Assembly (NCBI GenBank): GCA_963786225.1
Contig: CAWAYQ010000009.1
Location: 1-64,000 of the forward strand
Direction of reading: 5' to 3'
Source: Flaviflagellibacter sp963786225
GTDB lineage: Bacteria > Pseudomonadota > Alphaproteobacteria > Rhizobiales > Methylopilaceae
DNA length: 64,000 nucleotides
Of this stretch, positions 43,440-53,900 are shown piece by piece. The notes under the pieces were generated by a model. It saw only the letters and a program-made list of their open reading frames with translations. It searched no databases and was not told the DNA's origin. The translations under genes were made by a program, and so were the position numbers. The number at the start of each line of letters is the position of its first letter. Position 1 is the first letter of the stretch.

Positions 43440-44372
43440 ATGAATTATTTCAAGACCGCCATCCTGTTGGCTGGCATGACGGCCTTGTTCATGGGCGTGG
43501 GCTACATGATCGGCGGTTCGGGCGGCATGATGATCGCGCTCGTCATCGCCCTCGGCATGAACGCGTTCAGCTACTGGAACTCCGCCGCGATGGTGCTGCG
43601 CATGTATGGCGCGACCGAAGTCGATGCGCGCACCGCCCCCGAATATTACGGCATGGTCCAGCAGCTCGCCAGGAATGCCGGGCTGCCCATGCCGAAGGTC
43701 TACATCATCGACAATCCGCAGCCGAATGCGTTCGCGACCGGCCGCAACCCGCAGAACGCGGCGGTTGCCGCATCGACCGGCCTGCTCAACACGCTGACAC
43801 GCGACGAGGTCGCGGGCGTGATGGCGCACGAACTCGCGCATGTGAAGAACTACGACACGCTGACGATGACGGTGACGGCGACCTTGGCCGGCGCGATTTC
43901 CATGCTGGCGAACTTCGCCTTCATGTTCGGCGGCAACCGCGACAACAACAACGGCATGGGCGTGATCGGGACCATAGCGCTGATGATCCTCGCGCCTCTC
44001 GCGGCCATGATCGTGCAGATGGCGATCTCGCGCTCGCGCGAATACGAGGCCGATCGCGGCGGCGCGGAGATTTCCGGCCAGCCGCTCGCGCTGGCGTCGG
44101 CCCTGGAGAAGATTTCCGGCTACGCCCATCGCGTGCCGAACCCGGAGGCCGAGCGCAACCCGGCAACCGCGCATATGTTCATCATCAACCCGCTGTCGGG
44201 CGAGCGTATGGACAATCTGTTCTCGACGCATCCCGCGACCGAGAACCGGATCGCGGCCTTGATGGATCTCGCCCGGAGCATGGGCGGGCAGAGCGCGGGC
44301 TTTGCCAATGCCGCCCCAGCGGCCCCGGCCGGGCCGTGGAGCCAGACGCGCAAGCGCGGCCCCTGGGGGTAA
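43440..44372 (+). CDS. htpX: Membrane zinc metalloprotease HtpX
   Basis: This 310-aa inner-membrane M48 peptidase cleaves damaged membrane proteins. It has N-terminal TM helices (about 5-25 and 28-45), the zinc motif H130-E-L-A-H134, a further TM pair (about 145-195) and the third ligand in S-R-E-Y-E-A-D-R-G-G. The C-terminal tail (A-A-P-A-A-P-A-G-P-W) is typical of alphaproteobacterial HtpX. GGAGGG precedes the start. It is the first gene of the htpX-rsmB-heparinase-purH run. Confidence 0.95.
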   Translation: MNYFKTAILLAGMTALFMGVGYMIGGSGGMMIALVIALGMNAFSYWNSAAMVLRMYGATEVDARTAPEYYGMVQQLARNAGLPMPKVYIIDNPQPNAFATGRNPQNAAVAASTGLLNTLTRDEVAGVMAHELAHVKNYDTLTMTVTATLAGAISMLANFAFMFGGNRDNNNGMGVIGTIALMILAPLAAMIVQMAISRSREYEADRGGAEISGQPLALASALEKISGYAHRVPNPEAERNPATAHMFIINPLSGERMDNLFSTHPATENRIAALMDLARSMGGQSAGFANAAPAAPAGPWSQTRKRGPWG

Positions 44373-44461
44373 CGGGCCCGCAGTCTCCTTTGAGGATGAA
44401 CACGCGCAGGCGCGGTTCATGTGGGGCTGATTTCCATCGCCATTGAGCGCATAAGGGCGCG

Positions 44462-45781
44462 ATGAACGCCCCCCTTCCCACACAGGGTCTCGCGGCGCGG
44501 CGCGCCGCGACCCAGCTTGTCCACGGTGTCCTGCAGCGCGGACGGCCGCTCGACGAGGCCCTGGACGACCCGAAAGGACCGCTTGCCGCGCTCGATCCCC
44601 GTGACCGGGGGTTGGCGCGCGCGATTGCGGGGTCCAGTCTGCGGCGGCTTGGCAGCTTGCGCGCCGCGATCTCGAAATTCCTGAGGAAGCCGCTCGATCC
44701 GCGCGGCGCGCTGGAAAGCATCCTTCTCACCGGCGCCGCCCAGATTCTCCTGATGGACGTGCCGGACCATGCCGCCGTCGGCCTCGCCGTCGATCAGGCC
44801 AATGGCGACCGCGCCGCCCGGCCCTTCGCGCCGCTCGTCAACGCCGTGCTGCGCAATGTGGCGCGCGAGCGCGATGAACTCGTAAAGCTGTTCGAAGACC
44901 CATCGGGCGACGTGCCGGACTGGCTCGCCAGACGGCGCGAGACGGCCTGGGGTCCGGACGCGGCGCGCGCCATCGCGCAGGCCGAGCGCGGCGAACCGGG
45001 GCTCGACATCACGGTGAAGCGCGATCCGGCCGGCTGGGCCGAAAAGCTCGGCGGCGAACTTCTGCCGACCGGCACGATCCGGCTCATTCCCCACGGGCCG
45101 GTTTTCGAACTGCCGGGATTTTCCGAAGGCGAATGGTGGGTGCAGGACACCGCGGCCTCGCTTCCCGCGAAGCTTCTCCGCGCCGGGCCCGGCCGGCGCG
45201 TGGCCGATCTCTGCGCCGCGCCGGGCGGCAAGACCGCCCAGCTTGCGGCGACCGGCGCGGAGGTCGTTGCGGTGGACCGCTCCGCACCTCGGTTGCGGCG
45301 GCTGACCGAGAACCTCAAACGCCTCGGCCTCTCTGCCGAGACCGTTACCGCCGACGCGACGGCCTGGCAAAGCGAGCCCTTCGACGGCGTCCTGCTCGAT
45401 GCGCCATGTTCGGCGACCGGCACGATCCGCCGCCATCCCGATGTCGCCTGGCTCAAAAGCGGCGACGATATCGGCAGGCTCGCCGCCTTGCAGGCCCGCC
45501 TCCTCGATGCCGCGGCGCGTCTGGTGAAACCCGGCGGCGTGCTGGTCTATTCGACCTGCTCGCTGGAGCCGGAAGAGGGCGAGGAACAGATCGCAGCACT
45601 TCTCAGCCGCAATGCCGATCTCGCGCGCGATCCCATCTCGGCCGACGAAATCGGCGGCGAAACGTCGTTCCTGACCTCTCTCGGCGAATTGCGCACTTTG
45701 CCCTCTCATTTGCCCCATGCGGAGCCGCGCATGGCCGGGCTCGACGGCTTCTATGCCGCCCGGCTGCGCCGAACCCGCTGA
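44462..45781 (+). CDS. rsmB: 16S rRNA (cytosine-C5) methyltransferase, RsmB type
   Basis: This 439-aa enzyme has an N-terminal NusB-like RNA-binding domain (about 10-145) and a Fmu/NOP2-type SAM methyltransferase domain (about 235-435). The SAM motif is L-C-A-A-P-G-G-K-T-A-Q-L. The two catalytic cysteines are in L-D-A-P-C-S-A-T-G and Y-S-T-C-S-L-E-P-E-E. RsmB methylates C967 of 16S rRNA in E. coli. It lies 89 bp after htpX and 64 bp before the heparinase-like gene. Confidence 0.93.
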   Translation: MNAPLPTQGLAARRAATQLVHGVLQRGRPLDEALDDPKGPLAALDPRDRGLARAIAGSSLRRLGSLRAAISKFLRKPLDPRGALESILLTGAAQILLMDVPDHAAVGLAVDQANGDRAARPFAPLVNAVLRNVARERDELVKLFEDPSGDVPDWLARRRETAWGPDAARAIAQAERGEPGLDITVKRDPAGWAEKLGGELLPTGTIRLIPHGPVFELPGFSEGEWWVQDTAASLPAKLLRAGPGRRVADLCAAPGGKTAQLAATGAEVVAVDRSAPRLRRLTENLKRLGLSAETVTADATAWQSEPFDGVLLDAPCSATGTIRRHPDVAWLKSGDDIGRLAALQARLLDAAARLVKPGGVLVYSTCSLEPEEGEEQIAALLSRNADLARDPISADEIGGETSFLTSLGELRTLPSHLPHAEPRMAGLDGFYAARLRRTR

Positions 45782-45845
45782 AAGTGGTACTTTCGCCCCG
45801 GGGGGCGCCGAATCGGCTCAAGGACGGTCGAGATTGGCTGACGTG

Positions 45846-47540
45846 ATGGCCCGGCACACACGGACACGGCTCGCGCTTCTGGTCGCGGTCGAAGCCGCCG
45901 CACGCCTGTCGCCGCGCCGCATGGTGCGGTTCGGCGGACCATTCTCGGTGCCGGATGGGCTGCTCATGACGCCGCGCCCGGTCACGACCGGAGATGGCGC
46001 GACCGGCGCGGTCCTCTATGGCGGTACATTCACGTTCGCGGGAACAACGGTCGAAGCCGGCGGCAACTCGATCTTTGCCGTCGCGCCGCCCAATCCTGAC
46101 TGGGCTCGCGAACTCCAGAGCTTTTCGTGGCTGGCCGATCTCTGCGCCGCCGACACCGCGCTTGCCCGCGCCAACGCCCGTGCGCTGATCGAGGAATGGG
46201 CCGTGCTCGGGCGCCGGCGCGCCGAAGCGCGGTTGCCGGACATCGCCGCGCGCCGCTTCCTCAACTGGCTGATCTACGCCCCCGCGCTGCTGGAAGACGC
46301 GGACCCCGGCTTCACCCGCAAATATCTGCGCGGGCTGGGCCGGCAGGCGGCGCGGCTGCGCCGTGAAATGCGGTGGATGCGGCCCGGCCTGCCGCGCCTG
46401 CTTTCCGCGATCGCGCTGACGCAGGCGGGCCTCTGCCTGCCCGATTCCCGCTATCTCGCCGCCGGCTCGGAGCGGCTGTCCGCGGACCTCAAGCTCATGA
46501 TCCTGCCGGACGGCGGTCCCGCGACGCGCAATCCGCAGGATCTCCTCACGCTCGCGCTCGATCTTCTGCCGCTGCGCGAAAGCTTCGCCGACCGCGATCT
46601 GGAAGCCCCGCGCGCGTTGATGACGGCGCTCGACCGGATGCTGCCCATGCTGCGCTTCTTCCAGCACGGCGACTTCTCGCTCGCGCTCTTCAACGGCATG
46701 GGCGCGACGCGGACCGATCTCCTCGACGCCGTGATCGCGCTCGACGACACGCGGGGCCGTCCCGTCCTCAATGCGAGCTTTTCGGGCTATCAGCGCCTCG
46801 AGGGCGAAAGCGCGATCGTGCTCGTCGACACCGGCCGCCCCCCACCGCTCCCCTGGAGCCGAGAAGCGCATGCCGGTGCGCTTTCGTTCGAGTTCACGGC
46901 GGGGGCCTCGCGGATCGTCGTCAATTGCGGTGCGCCGGGAGACGGCCATGCCGGCCGGCGCATGGCGGCGCGCAAGACCGCCGCCCATTCGACCGCGAGC
47001 GTGGGAGAGGCATCGTCCGCGCGGTTCGTCACCAGCCGCTTCATCAACCGCATGCTCGGCCCTCTCCTGCGCGACGGAGCGCGCAAGGTCGAGGTTCTGC
47101 GCGAGGACCGCGCCGACGGCATGCTCATTCGCGCAAGCCACGATGGTTATGCGGCCCGTTTCGGACTGATCCACGAGCGCACGCTGAAGCTCGACGCGGA
47201 CGGCATGCGGCTCGACGGTGCGGATGTGCTCAGGCCGTCACGCCGCAAAACCGGCGCCGACATCATGCTGACCTTCCATCTCCACCCGGATGTGCGCGCG
47301 ACATCGCTGCACGAGGGCAAGGCGGTTCTGCTCGCTCTGCCCGACGGGAATCTCTGGCTGTTCACGGCGGATGGCCAGACGGTTTCGCTGGAGGAGAGCG
47401 TCTTTTTCGCCGGCCCCGCCGGCCCGCGCCGTACCGAGCAGATGGTGATCCGGCTCGGCAGGAAGGCCGGAGGCCGTCTCGGTTGGTCCTTCATCCGCAC
47501 CGGAACCGAGGCGGGACACGCGGCGCCGGCTCTGTCGTGA
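45846..47540 (+). CDS. Heparinase II/III-family protein
   Basis: This 564-aa protein shows the two-part heparinase II/III layout: an alpha-helical toroid in the first half (R-R-F-L-N-W-L-I-Y-A-P, then D-S-R-Y-L-A-A-G-S-E) and a beta-sandwich in the second (S-F-S-G-Y-Q-R-L, V-N-C-G-A-P, F-H-L-H-P-D-V). No obvious signal peptide is seen at the chosen ATG. In Rhizobiales this gene sits between rsmB and purH, as here. A polysaccharide lyase activity is possible, but the substrate is unknown. Confidence 0.87.
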   Translation: MARHTRTRLALLVAVEAAARLSPRRMVRFGGPFSVPDGLLMTPRPVTTGDGATGAVLYGGTFTFAGTTVEAGGNSIFAVAPPNPDWARELQSFSWLADLCAADTALARANARALIEEWAVLGRRRAEARLPDIAARRFLNWLIYAPALLEDADPGFTRKYLRGLGRQAARLRREMRWMRPGLPRLLSAIALTQAGLCLPDSRYLAAGSERLSADLKLMILPDGGPATRNPQDLLTLALDLLPLRESFADRDLEAPRALMTALDRMLPMLRFFQHGDFSLALFNGMGATRTDLLDAVIALDDTRGRPVLNASFSGYQRLEGESAIVLVDTGRPPPLPWSREAHAGALSFEFTAGASRIVVNCGAPGDGHAGRRMAARKTAAHSTASVGEASSARFVTSRFINRMLGPLLRDGARKVEVLREDRADGMLIRASHDGYAARFGLIHERTLKLDADGMRLDGADVLRPSRRKTGADIMLTFHLHPDVRATSLHEGKAVLLALPDGNLWLFTADGQTVSLEESVFFAGPAGPRRTEQMVIRLGRKAGGRLGWSFIRTGTEAGHAAPALS

Positions 47541-47583
47541 GCGCGCCAGCCGTGCTAATCGCAGGTCCTCTCACGGATTGACC

Positions 47584-49170
47584 ATGACCGAACGCCCGAT
47601 TGCCCGCGCGCTGATTTCCGTTTCCGACAAGACAGGACTGCTCGAATTCGCCCGCGCGCTCAGCGAGCGCGGCGTCGACCTGGTCTCGACCGGCGGAACC
47701 GCAAAGGCCCTGGCGGATGCCGGCCTCAAGGTCACCGACGTCGCCTCCCTCACCGGCTTTCCGGAAATGATGGACGGGCGGGTGAAGACATTGCACCCGG
47801 CGGTGCACGGCGGACTTCTGATGGTGCGCGGGGACGCCGCTCATGAGCAAGCCGCCACGGAGCATTCCATCGCGCCGATCGATCTCCTGGTCGTCAATCT
47901 CTACCCGTTCGAGGAAACGCTGAAGCGCGGCGCGGCGCATGACGAGATGATCGAGAACGTGGATGTCGGCGGTCCCGCGATGATCCGCGGCGCGGCGAAG
48001 AACCATGCCTTCGTGACCGTCGTGGTCGATCCCGCGGATTATCCCCGCGTTCTGACGGCGATGGACGCGAACAAGAACGCGACCAGCCTGAAACTGCGCG
48101 AGGCCCTGGCCGCGAAAGCCTTCGCCCGCACCTCCGCCTACGACGCGGCGATCGCCGGCTATCTCGCGCGCCATATCGGCGAGAGCGCACTGTCGTTCGG
48201 CGCCCTGTCCGGCACGATGAAGGAAGTGCTGCGCTACGGCGAGAACCCGCACCAGACCGGCAGCCTCTGGACCGCGCAGGACGCGCGCCCCGGCGTCGCG
48301 ACCGCGCGGCAGCTGCAGGGCAAGGAATTGTCCTACAACAACATCAACGACACCGACGCCGCCTTCGAGCTCGTCGCCGAGTTCGACCCGGTACGTACGG
48401 CTGCCTGCGCCATCATCAAGCACGCCAATCCGTGCGGGGTGGCGGAAGGCGCGAGCCTCGCCGATGCCTATCGCCGGGCGCTTGCGTGCGACCCGGTTTC
48501 GGCGTTCGGCGGCATCATCGCGCTCAATCGTCCGCTCGACGCCGAAACCGCGACGGAGATCGTCAAGATCTTTACCGAGGTCATCGTGGCACCCGGTGCG
48601 TCCGACGAGGCCACCAGGATCATCGGGACGAAGAAGAATCTCCGACTGCTCGTCACCGGCGGCCTGCCGGACCCGCGCGCCGGAGGACTGACGGTAAAGA
48701 CGGTCGCCGGCGGCCTTCTGATGCAGAGCCGCGACCATGCCGTGATCGACGACGCCGAGTTGAAGGTCGTTACGAAGCGCGCGCCGACCGACGCGGAACG
48801 TCGGGACATGCTGTTCGCCTTCCGCGTGGTGAAGCACGTAAAATCCAATGCAATCGTCTTCGCCAGGAATCTGGCGACGGTCGGCGTCGGGGCTGGGCAG
48901 ATGAGCCGGGTCGATTCCGTGCGAATCGCCGTCGCCAAAGCTGAGGAGATCGGCCGCGCGGCGGGCCTGACAGACCTTCCCACAAAGGGGAGCGTCGTCG
49001 CATCCGACGCGTTTTTTCCATTCGCGGATGGGTTAATGGCGGCGGCCGAGGCCGGCGCCACCGCCGCCATCCAGCCGGGAGGATCCATGCGGGATCAAGA
49101 GGTTATCGACGCGGCGGACGCTCACGGTTTAGCCATGATTCTTACCGGGGTGCGACATTTTCGACACTGA
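47584..49170 (+). CDS. purH: Bifunctional AICAR transformylase / IMP cyclohydrolase
   Basis: This 528-aa cytosolic enzyme performs the last two steps of IMP synthesis. The N-terminal IMP cyclohydrolase domain (MGS-like, about 1-195) has A-L-I-S-V-S-D-K-T-G, L-V-S-T-G-G-T-A and L-H-P-x-V-H-G-G-L-L. The C-terminal transformylase has L-R-Y-G-E-N-P-H-Q near 225 and the catalytic K-H-A-N-P-C-G near 282. The end is G-V-R-H-F-R-H, as in other PurH. ATG at 47584 was preferred to the TTG two codons upstream. Confidence 0.97.
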   Translation: MTERPIARALISVSDKTGLLEFARALSERGVDLVSTGGTAKALADAGLKVTDVASLTGFPEMMDGRVKTLHPAVHGGLLMVRGDAAHEQAATEHSIAPIDLLVVNLYPFEETLKRGAAHDEMIENVDVGGPAMIRGAAKNHAFVTVVVDPADYPRVLTAMDANKNATSLKLREALAAKAFARTSAYDAAIAGYLARHIGESALSFGALSGTMKEVLRYGENPHQTGSLWTAQDARPGVATARQLQGKELSYNNINDTDAAFELVAEFDPVRTAACAIIKHANPCGVAEGASLADAYRRALACDPVSAFGGIIALNRPLDAETATEIVKIFTEVIVAPGASDEATRIIGTKKNLRLLVTGGLPDPRAGGLTVKTVAGGLLMQSRDHAVIDDAELKVVTKRAPTDAERRDMLFAFRVVKHVKSNAIVFARNLATVGVGAGQMSRVDSVRIAVAKAEEIGRAAGLTDLPTKGSVVASDAFFPFADGLMAAAEAGATAAIQPGGSMRDQEVIDAADAHGLAMILTGVRHFRH

Positions 49171-49276
49171 CAGTGGATTACTCACCCTCGCAGGGGTGAC
49201 AGGCCGGAATCGGTTGGCTAACGTCCCAATCGGGGGCTTGAGGGCCTTACTGGTTTACGTCGGGGGACGGGGACTG

Positions 49277-49441
49277 ATGCGGATTTTCGTGGCGCGCGTC
49301 TGGCGCAGCGTATTCCTTGCATTTCTTATCGGTGCGGCCCTCGTGCCGCTCGCACCGGACACCGGCTCCGTCGTTGCCGAAACGCAATTCTCCCATCGCA
49401 TCGACGTCGCGCATCGGATCGTCGGCGAACTTCCGCGCTGA
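49277..49441 (+). CDS. Small hypothetical secreted or membrane protein
   Basis: This 54-aa ORF starts at an ATG preceded by GGGGAC. It encodes a basic start, a hydrophobic segment (V-F-L-A-F-L-I-G-A-A-L-V-P-L) and a possible A-E cleavage site, then a short tail rich in H and R. It sits between purH and a repeat block. No family is recognised and it could be non-functional. The stretch 49171-49276 shows no other feature. Confidence 0.4.
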   Translation: MRIFVARVWRSVFLAFLIGAALVPLAPDTGSVVAETQFSHRIDVAHRIVGELPR

Positions 49442-49456
49442 TTTGTGAGAGTTCCA

Positions 49457-49564
49457 CCTCTCCCGTTTACGGGAGAGGGCAAAGCCCAAGCTCCGCTCTA
49501 ACTCAATTGCCCTCTCTCCGCTCGCCTGCCGGCGAGTCGGCTCTCTCCCGCATGCGGGAGAGAG
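49457..49564. repeat. REP-like cluster of three hairpins
   Basis: CCTCTCCCG (49457-49465) pairs with CGGGAGAGG (49470-49478). CTCGCC (49521-49526) pairs with GGCGAG (49531-49536). A perfect 24-bp palindrome spans 49541-49564. The block lies between the small ORF and the convergent MFS gene and probably also serves as a bidirectional stop. Confidence 0.75.
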
Positions 49565-49574
49565 GGGCGCCCGT

Positions 49575-50954
49575 TTAACGCCTCGGCACTTTCACCAGCA
49601 TCAAGAGACACGCGCCGACCGCGAAGAACGCAATGAGCACGCTCATGCCCGCGCGTTGGCTGGCGGCGATCGCCGTCACCACACCGACCAGCATCGGGCA
49701 AAGAAAACTCGTCACCTTTCCGGCCAGAGCGTAGAGCCCGAAAAACTGGGTGATGTTGTGCTCGGGCGAAACGCGCACCAGCAGCGTGCGCGACGCGGCC
49801 TGCATCGGCCCAGCGACCGCGCCGACGACGACACCGCACAACAGATAGAACCGCTCGGCCGGCGCCGCGAACAGACCGTCGCCCGGAACTGGCGGCGTGA
49901 CGGATATTCCGAACAGAATCGAATCCGACGTCGTGGAGAGAATGCCGAGACCAGCGAGGATCAAGCCCGCAAGCGCGCCGAGCACGACCGTTTTAGGACC
50001 GAGCTTGTCGTCGAGCCGTCCGCCCAGAAACGCGCCGAGCGCGCCCGTGACGGTGAGAAGAATGCCGAAGGCGCCGATTTCCGTCGTCGACCAGCCGAAG
50101 ATTCCCGTCGCGTAAATACCGCCGAAAGCGAACAGCCCGACAAGGCCGTCGGCGTAGACCATATGCGCCAGCAGATAAATGAAGACGTTCCTGTGCGACG
50201 CCGCGCTGAGGATCGTGGCCTTCAGATTGGCAAGCCCCGCCGAAACCGCCGCGTAAACCGGCTGGAGACGCGGCGTGTCCGGTGTGAACAGAAACAGTGG
50301 CAGGACGAAAATCAGATACCACAGCGCCGAGAACGGTCCCGATGCGCGGTCGCCCTCCCCGGTCGCGGGATCAAGGCCGAACACCGGCGGAAGACCGGCA
50401 AGCGTTTTTCCCGTCTCCGGGCTGGCGACGAACAACGCCAGCATCAAAGCGAGGCTGATGAGGCCGCCGACATAACCCATGGCCCAGCCCGTGCCGGACA
50501 GCCGCCCGAGCTGATTCGCCGGGACGAGACCCGGCATCATCGCATTGGTGAAAACCGTCGCGAATTCCGCGCCGATCGTCGCAAGCGCGAAGGCGAGCAT
50601 GGCGAGCGGCACGGCATAGGGCGCGCCAGGCACGGCAAACCACAGAGCCGTACATCCGCACACAATGAAGAGCGAAAACACCGCGATCCACGGCTTGCGT
50701 CGCCCGGCGGCGTCCGCCACGGCGCCGAGAACCGGCGACATCAGCGCAATGGCGAGGCCCGCGGCTCCCGTGGCGAAGCCCCACAGCGCCTGGCCGTCGA
50801 CCGCGTTCTCAGCCAGGCGTCCGGCGAAGAACGGCGCGAAGATGAACGTCGTGATGAGGGTAAACACCGGCTGGGTCGCAAAATCGAACAGCAGCCAGCC
50901 CGCGATCGCGGGACTGCCGACTTTGGCGGCTTCGGCTTTCAGCGGGTATGTCAT
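49575..50954 (-). CDS. UMF1-type MFS transporter
   Basis: This 459-aa protein has twelve TM segments. Motifs F-D-F-A-T-Q-P-V-F-T near residue 24 and V-A-D-A-A-G-R-R-K-P near 80 place it in the UMF1 family (MFS group related to Atg22-type effluxers). The start at 50954 is the conserved M-T-Y-P position; the longer frame is an out-of-frame reading of the GDH end. It lies 7 bp after the glutamate dehydrogenase gene, so it is co-transcribed and may export an amino acid or related metabolite (inference). Confidence 0.87.
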   Translation of the reverse strand: MTYPLKAEAAKVGSPAIAGWLLFDFATQPVFTLITTFIFAPFFAGRLAENAVDGQALWGFATGAAGLAIALMSPVLGAVADAAGRRKPWIAVFSLFIVCGCTALWFAVPGAPYAVPLAMLAFALATIGAEFATVFTNAMMPGLVPANQLGRLSGTGWAMGYVGGLISLALMLALFVASPETGKTLAGLPPVFGLDPATGEGDRASGPFSALWYLIFVLPLFLFTPDTPRLQPVYAAVSAGLANLKATILSAASHRNVFIYLLAHMVYADGLVGLFAFGGIYATGIFGWSTTEIGAFGILLTVTGALGAFLGGRLDDKLGPKTVVLGALAGLILAGLGILSTTSDSILFGISVTPPVPGDGLFAAPAERFYLLCGVVVGAVAGPMQAASRTLLVRVSPEHNITQFFGLYALAGKVTSFLCPMLVGVVTAIAASQRAGMSVLIAFFAVGACLLMLVKVPRR

Positions 50955-50961
50955 GGAAAGA

Positions 50962-53900
50962 TCAGACCTTGAGGAGTTCCGCGAGCATATCCGCCGCCAC
51001 CGTGAGCTTGGCAAGACTCAGGCCTGAACGCGCGATGTCGTCCAGCGTCTTCGCGGCGCGCGAGCAGGATGGATTGGCGCCGGCCCAGGCGGCGATGGAT
51101 TCCGGACCGATGCCGTGCCGGGTCGCCGCCACGGCGATGCCACGTTCGGCGACCCCGATTTCCGCGACCGCATTGTCGATCGCCATGCGCTCATAGTGAT
51201 CGGTGACCGGCAGGGCCAAAGCAGACGCCCGTAGGCGGTCGAGAGCGAAGCGATCGGAGATCGAAAACAAGGTGGCCGTGGCGTCCGCGATCGGCAGGCC
51301 GGATTGTTCGGCGATCAGCACCGCATTAGGGGCGCCGCGCAACGCGGGAAGGCTGGCGAGATCGAGTGCGAGGTCTTCCGGCACGCCGGACGCCACGAGT
51401 TCGATGGCCCGCGCGCGGCGTGCCTGCTCGGCCTCCGGCGCCAGCGCGTGGGAAAGCGCATCCCGCACCGCATCGACGCCGTCGCGAAAACGGCGCACCA
51501 CGCTTTCGAGCCCCTCCGATACCGGGACATTGCGCAGAAACCAGTTCATCCGCGAGAGCAGAAGGTCCTGCACGGCCGCGTAGAGTTCGAGCTGCAGGCC
51601 GCCCGGGATTTTCGCGTCGAGCGCGTTCAGGCCGGATGTCAGTTCGTGAAGGCGGAAGCTGTCATGCACGGCGGCGAACGCGGCAGCGGCGGTTTCGACA
51701 TTTCCGCCGTGAACGCGAACGAGCAGCGAGGGACCGCCGAGATCGATCATCGCATTGGCGAGCCGCGTTGCGATGATCTCGCGGCGCAGACGGTGGGTGT
51801 CGATATCCTCGCGATAGGCCTCGCGCAGGGGCACCGGAAAATAGCGCGCGAGTTCGCGGCCGAGATAGGGATCGTCCGGCACGCCGGTTTCGAGCAGCGC
51901 GGCAAACAACGTGTTCTTCGCGTAAGCCAGCAGCACCGAGAGTTCGGGTCGCGTCAGCGGCTGGCCGTCGCGGGCGCGGCGCGTGAGGTCCGCATCGTCC
52001 GGCAGGAACTCGACCTCGCGGTCGAGGAGGCCCTCGCCTTCGAGGCTCTGCATCAGGCGCTGCTCGAAACCGAGATCCTCCGTGCCGCGTCGCAGCGCGA
52101 GCGAGAGGGCCAAGGTCTGACGGTGATTGTTGGCGAGAACGAGATTCGCGACCTCGTCGGTCATGCGCGCGAGAAACGCATTGCGCGCATCGAGCTTCAG
52201 CCGCCCGTCGGCCAGAGCGGAGGCGAGCGCGATCTTGATGTTGACTTCATAGTCCGAAGTATTGACGCCGGCCGAATTATCGATGGCGTCGGTGTTCAGG
52301 CGGACACCGCTGAGAGCAGCCTCGATGCGGCCCCGCTGCGTCATGCCGAGATTGCCACCCTCGCCGATCACGGTCGCGCGGACGTCCTTGCCGGTAATGC
52401 GCACCGGATCGTTGGCGCGGTCGCCCACCTGCGCGTCGGTTTCCTCGCTGGAACGTATGTAGGTGCCGATGCCGCCGAAGAACAAAAGGTCCACATCGAG
52501 CTTCAGGATCGCGGAGATCAGCCTCTGCGGCGTCACGGCGTCGGCCGATAGCCCGGTCAGCGCCTTGATCTCCGGTGTCAGCGCAATCGATTTCGAGGTG
52601 CGCGGGAAGATGCCGCCACCGGTCGAGATCAGGGCCTTGTCGTAATCCTGCCAGCTCGACCGCGGCAGATCGAACAGGCGTTTTCTCTCGTCCCAGGACT
52701 TTGCCGGATCGGGATTTGGATCGAGGAAGATGTCGCGATGATCGAACGCCGCGACGAGTTTGATCTGTTTCGACAGCAGCATCGCATTGCCGAACACATC
52801 GCCCGACATGTCGCCGACACCCGCGACGGTGAACGGCACGGTCTGGATGTCGGTGTCGATCTCGCGGAAATGGCGCTTCACCGCTTCCCACGCACCGCGC
52901 GCGGTGATGGCCATTTTCTTGTGGTCGTAGCCGACCGAGCCCCCCGAGGCGAACGCATCGCCGAGCCAGAAGCCGCGCTTCAGCGCGATTTCATTCGCCG
53001 TGTCGGAGAACGTCGCCGTGCCCTTGTCGGCGGCCACGACAAGATAGGGATCGTCGCCGTCGTGGCGCACGGTGTTTTGTGGGTGAACGGTCTCGCCGGC
53101 CTCCAGATTGTCGGTGAGATCGAGCAGCGCGCCGATGAAGATCCGGTAGGCCTCGGTGCCCTCCGCCAGCCAGGCCTGGCGGTCGGACGCCGGCGGCAGG
53201 CGTTTCGGCACGAAGCCGCCTTTGGCGCCGAGCGGCACGATGACCGCATTCTTCACCTGCTGCGCCTTCACGAGGCCCAGCACTTCGGTGCGGAAATCTT
53301 CCGGCCGGTCGGACCAGCGGATGCCGCCGCGCGCGACGCGGCCGAACCTGAGATGAACGCCCTCGACACGCGGCGAGGAGAGGAAGATTTCGTACAGCGG
53401 CCGCGGCTCCGGCAGCCCCTCGACCGCCGCGGCGTCGAGCTTGAAGGAGATCACCTCCCTCGGCCGCATGCCGTCCTCGCGCTGGAAGACATTGGTGCGC
53501 AGCATGGCCTGAACGAGATTGACGAAGCGGCGGAGGATGCGGTCCTCGTCGAGGCTTTCGACCCGGTTCAGGCCATCTTCGATGGCGGCGAGGATGTCCT
53601 TCTGCGCGTCCTCGCGCCCGGCCTCTTTATCCGGATCGAAACGCGCGTTGAACAGATCGACGATCATCGAGGCCAGTTCGGCGTGCTTGACGACCACGCC
53701 CGCCATGTAGTCGTGACTGAAGGCGATGTTGGCCTGGCGCAGATAGCGCGAAACCGCGCGAAGAAGCGCGGCGGCGCGCCAATCGAGGCCGGCTTCGAGC
53801 ACAAGCGCGTTGTAGCCGTCGCTCTCGGCGCGGCCGGAGGCCAAAGCCGCCGTCAGCGCGGTCAACCCATCGCCGCGCGCGTCGAGATCGATCGCCCCGC

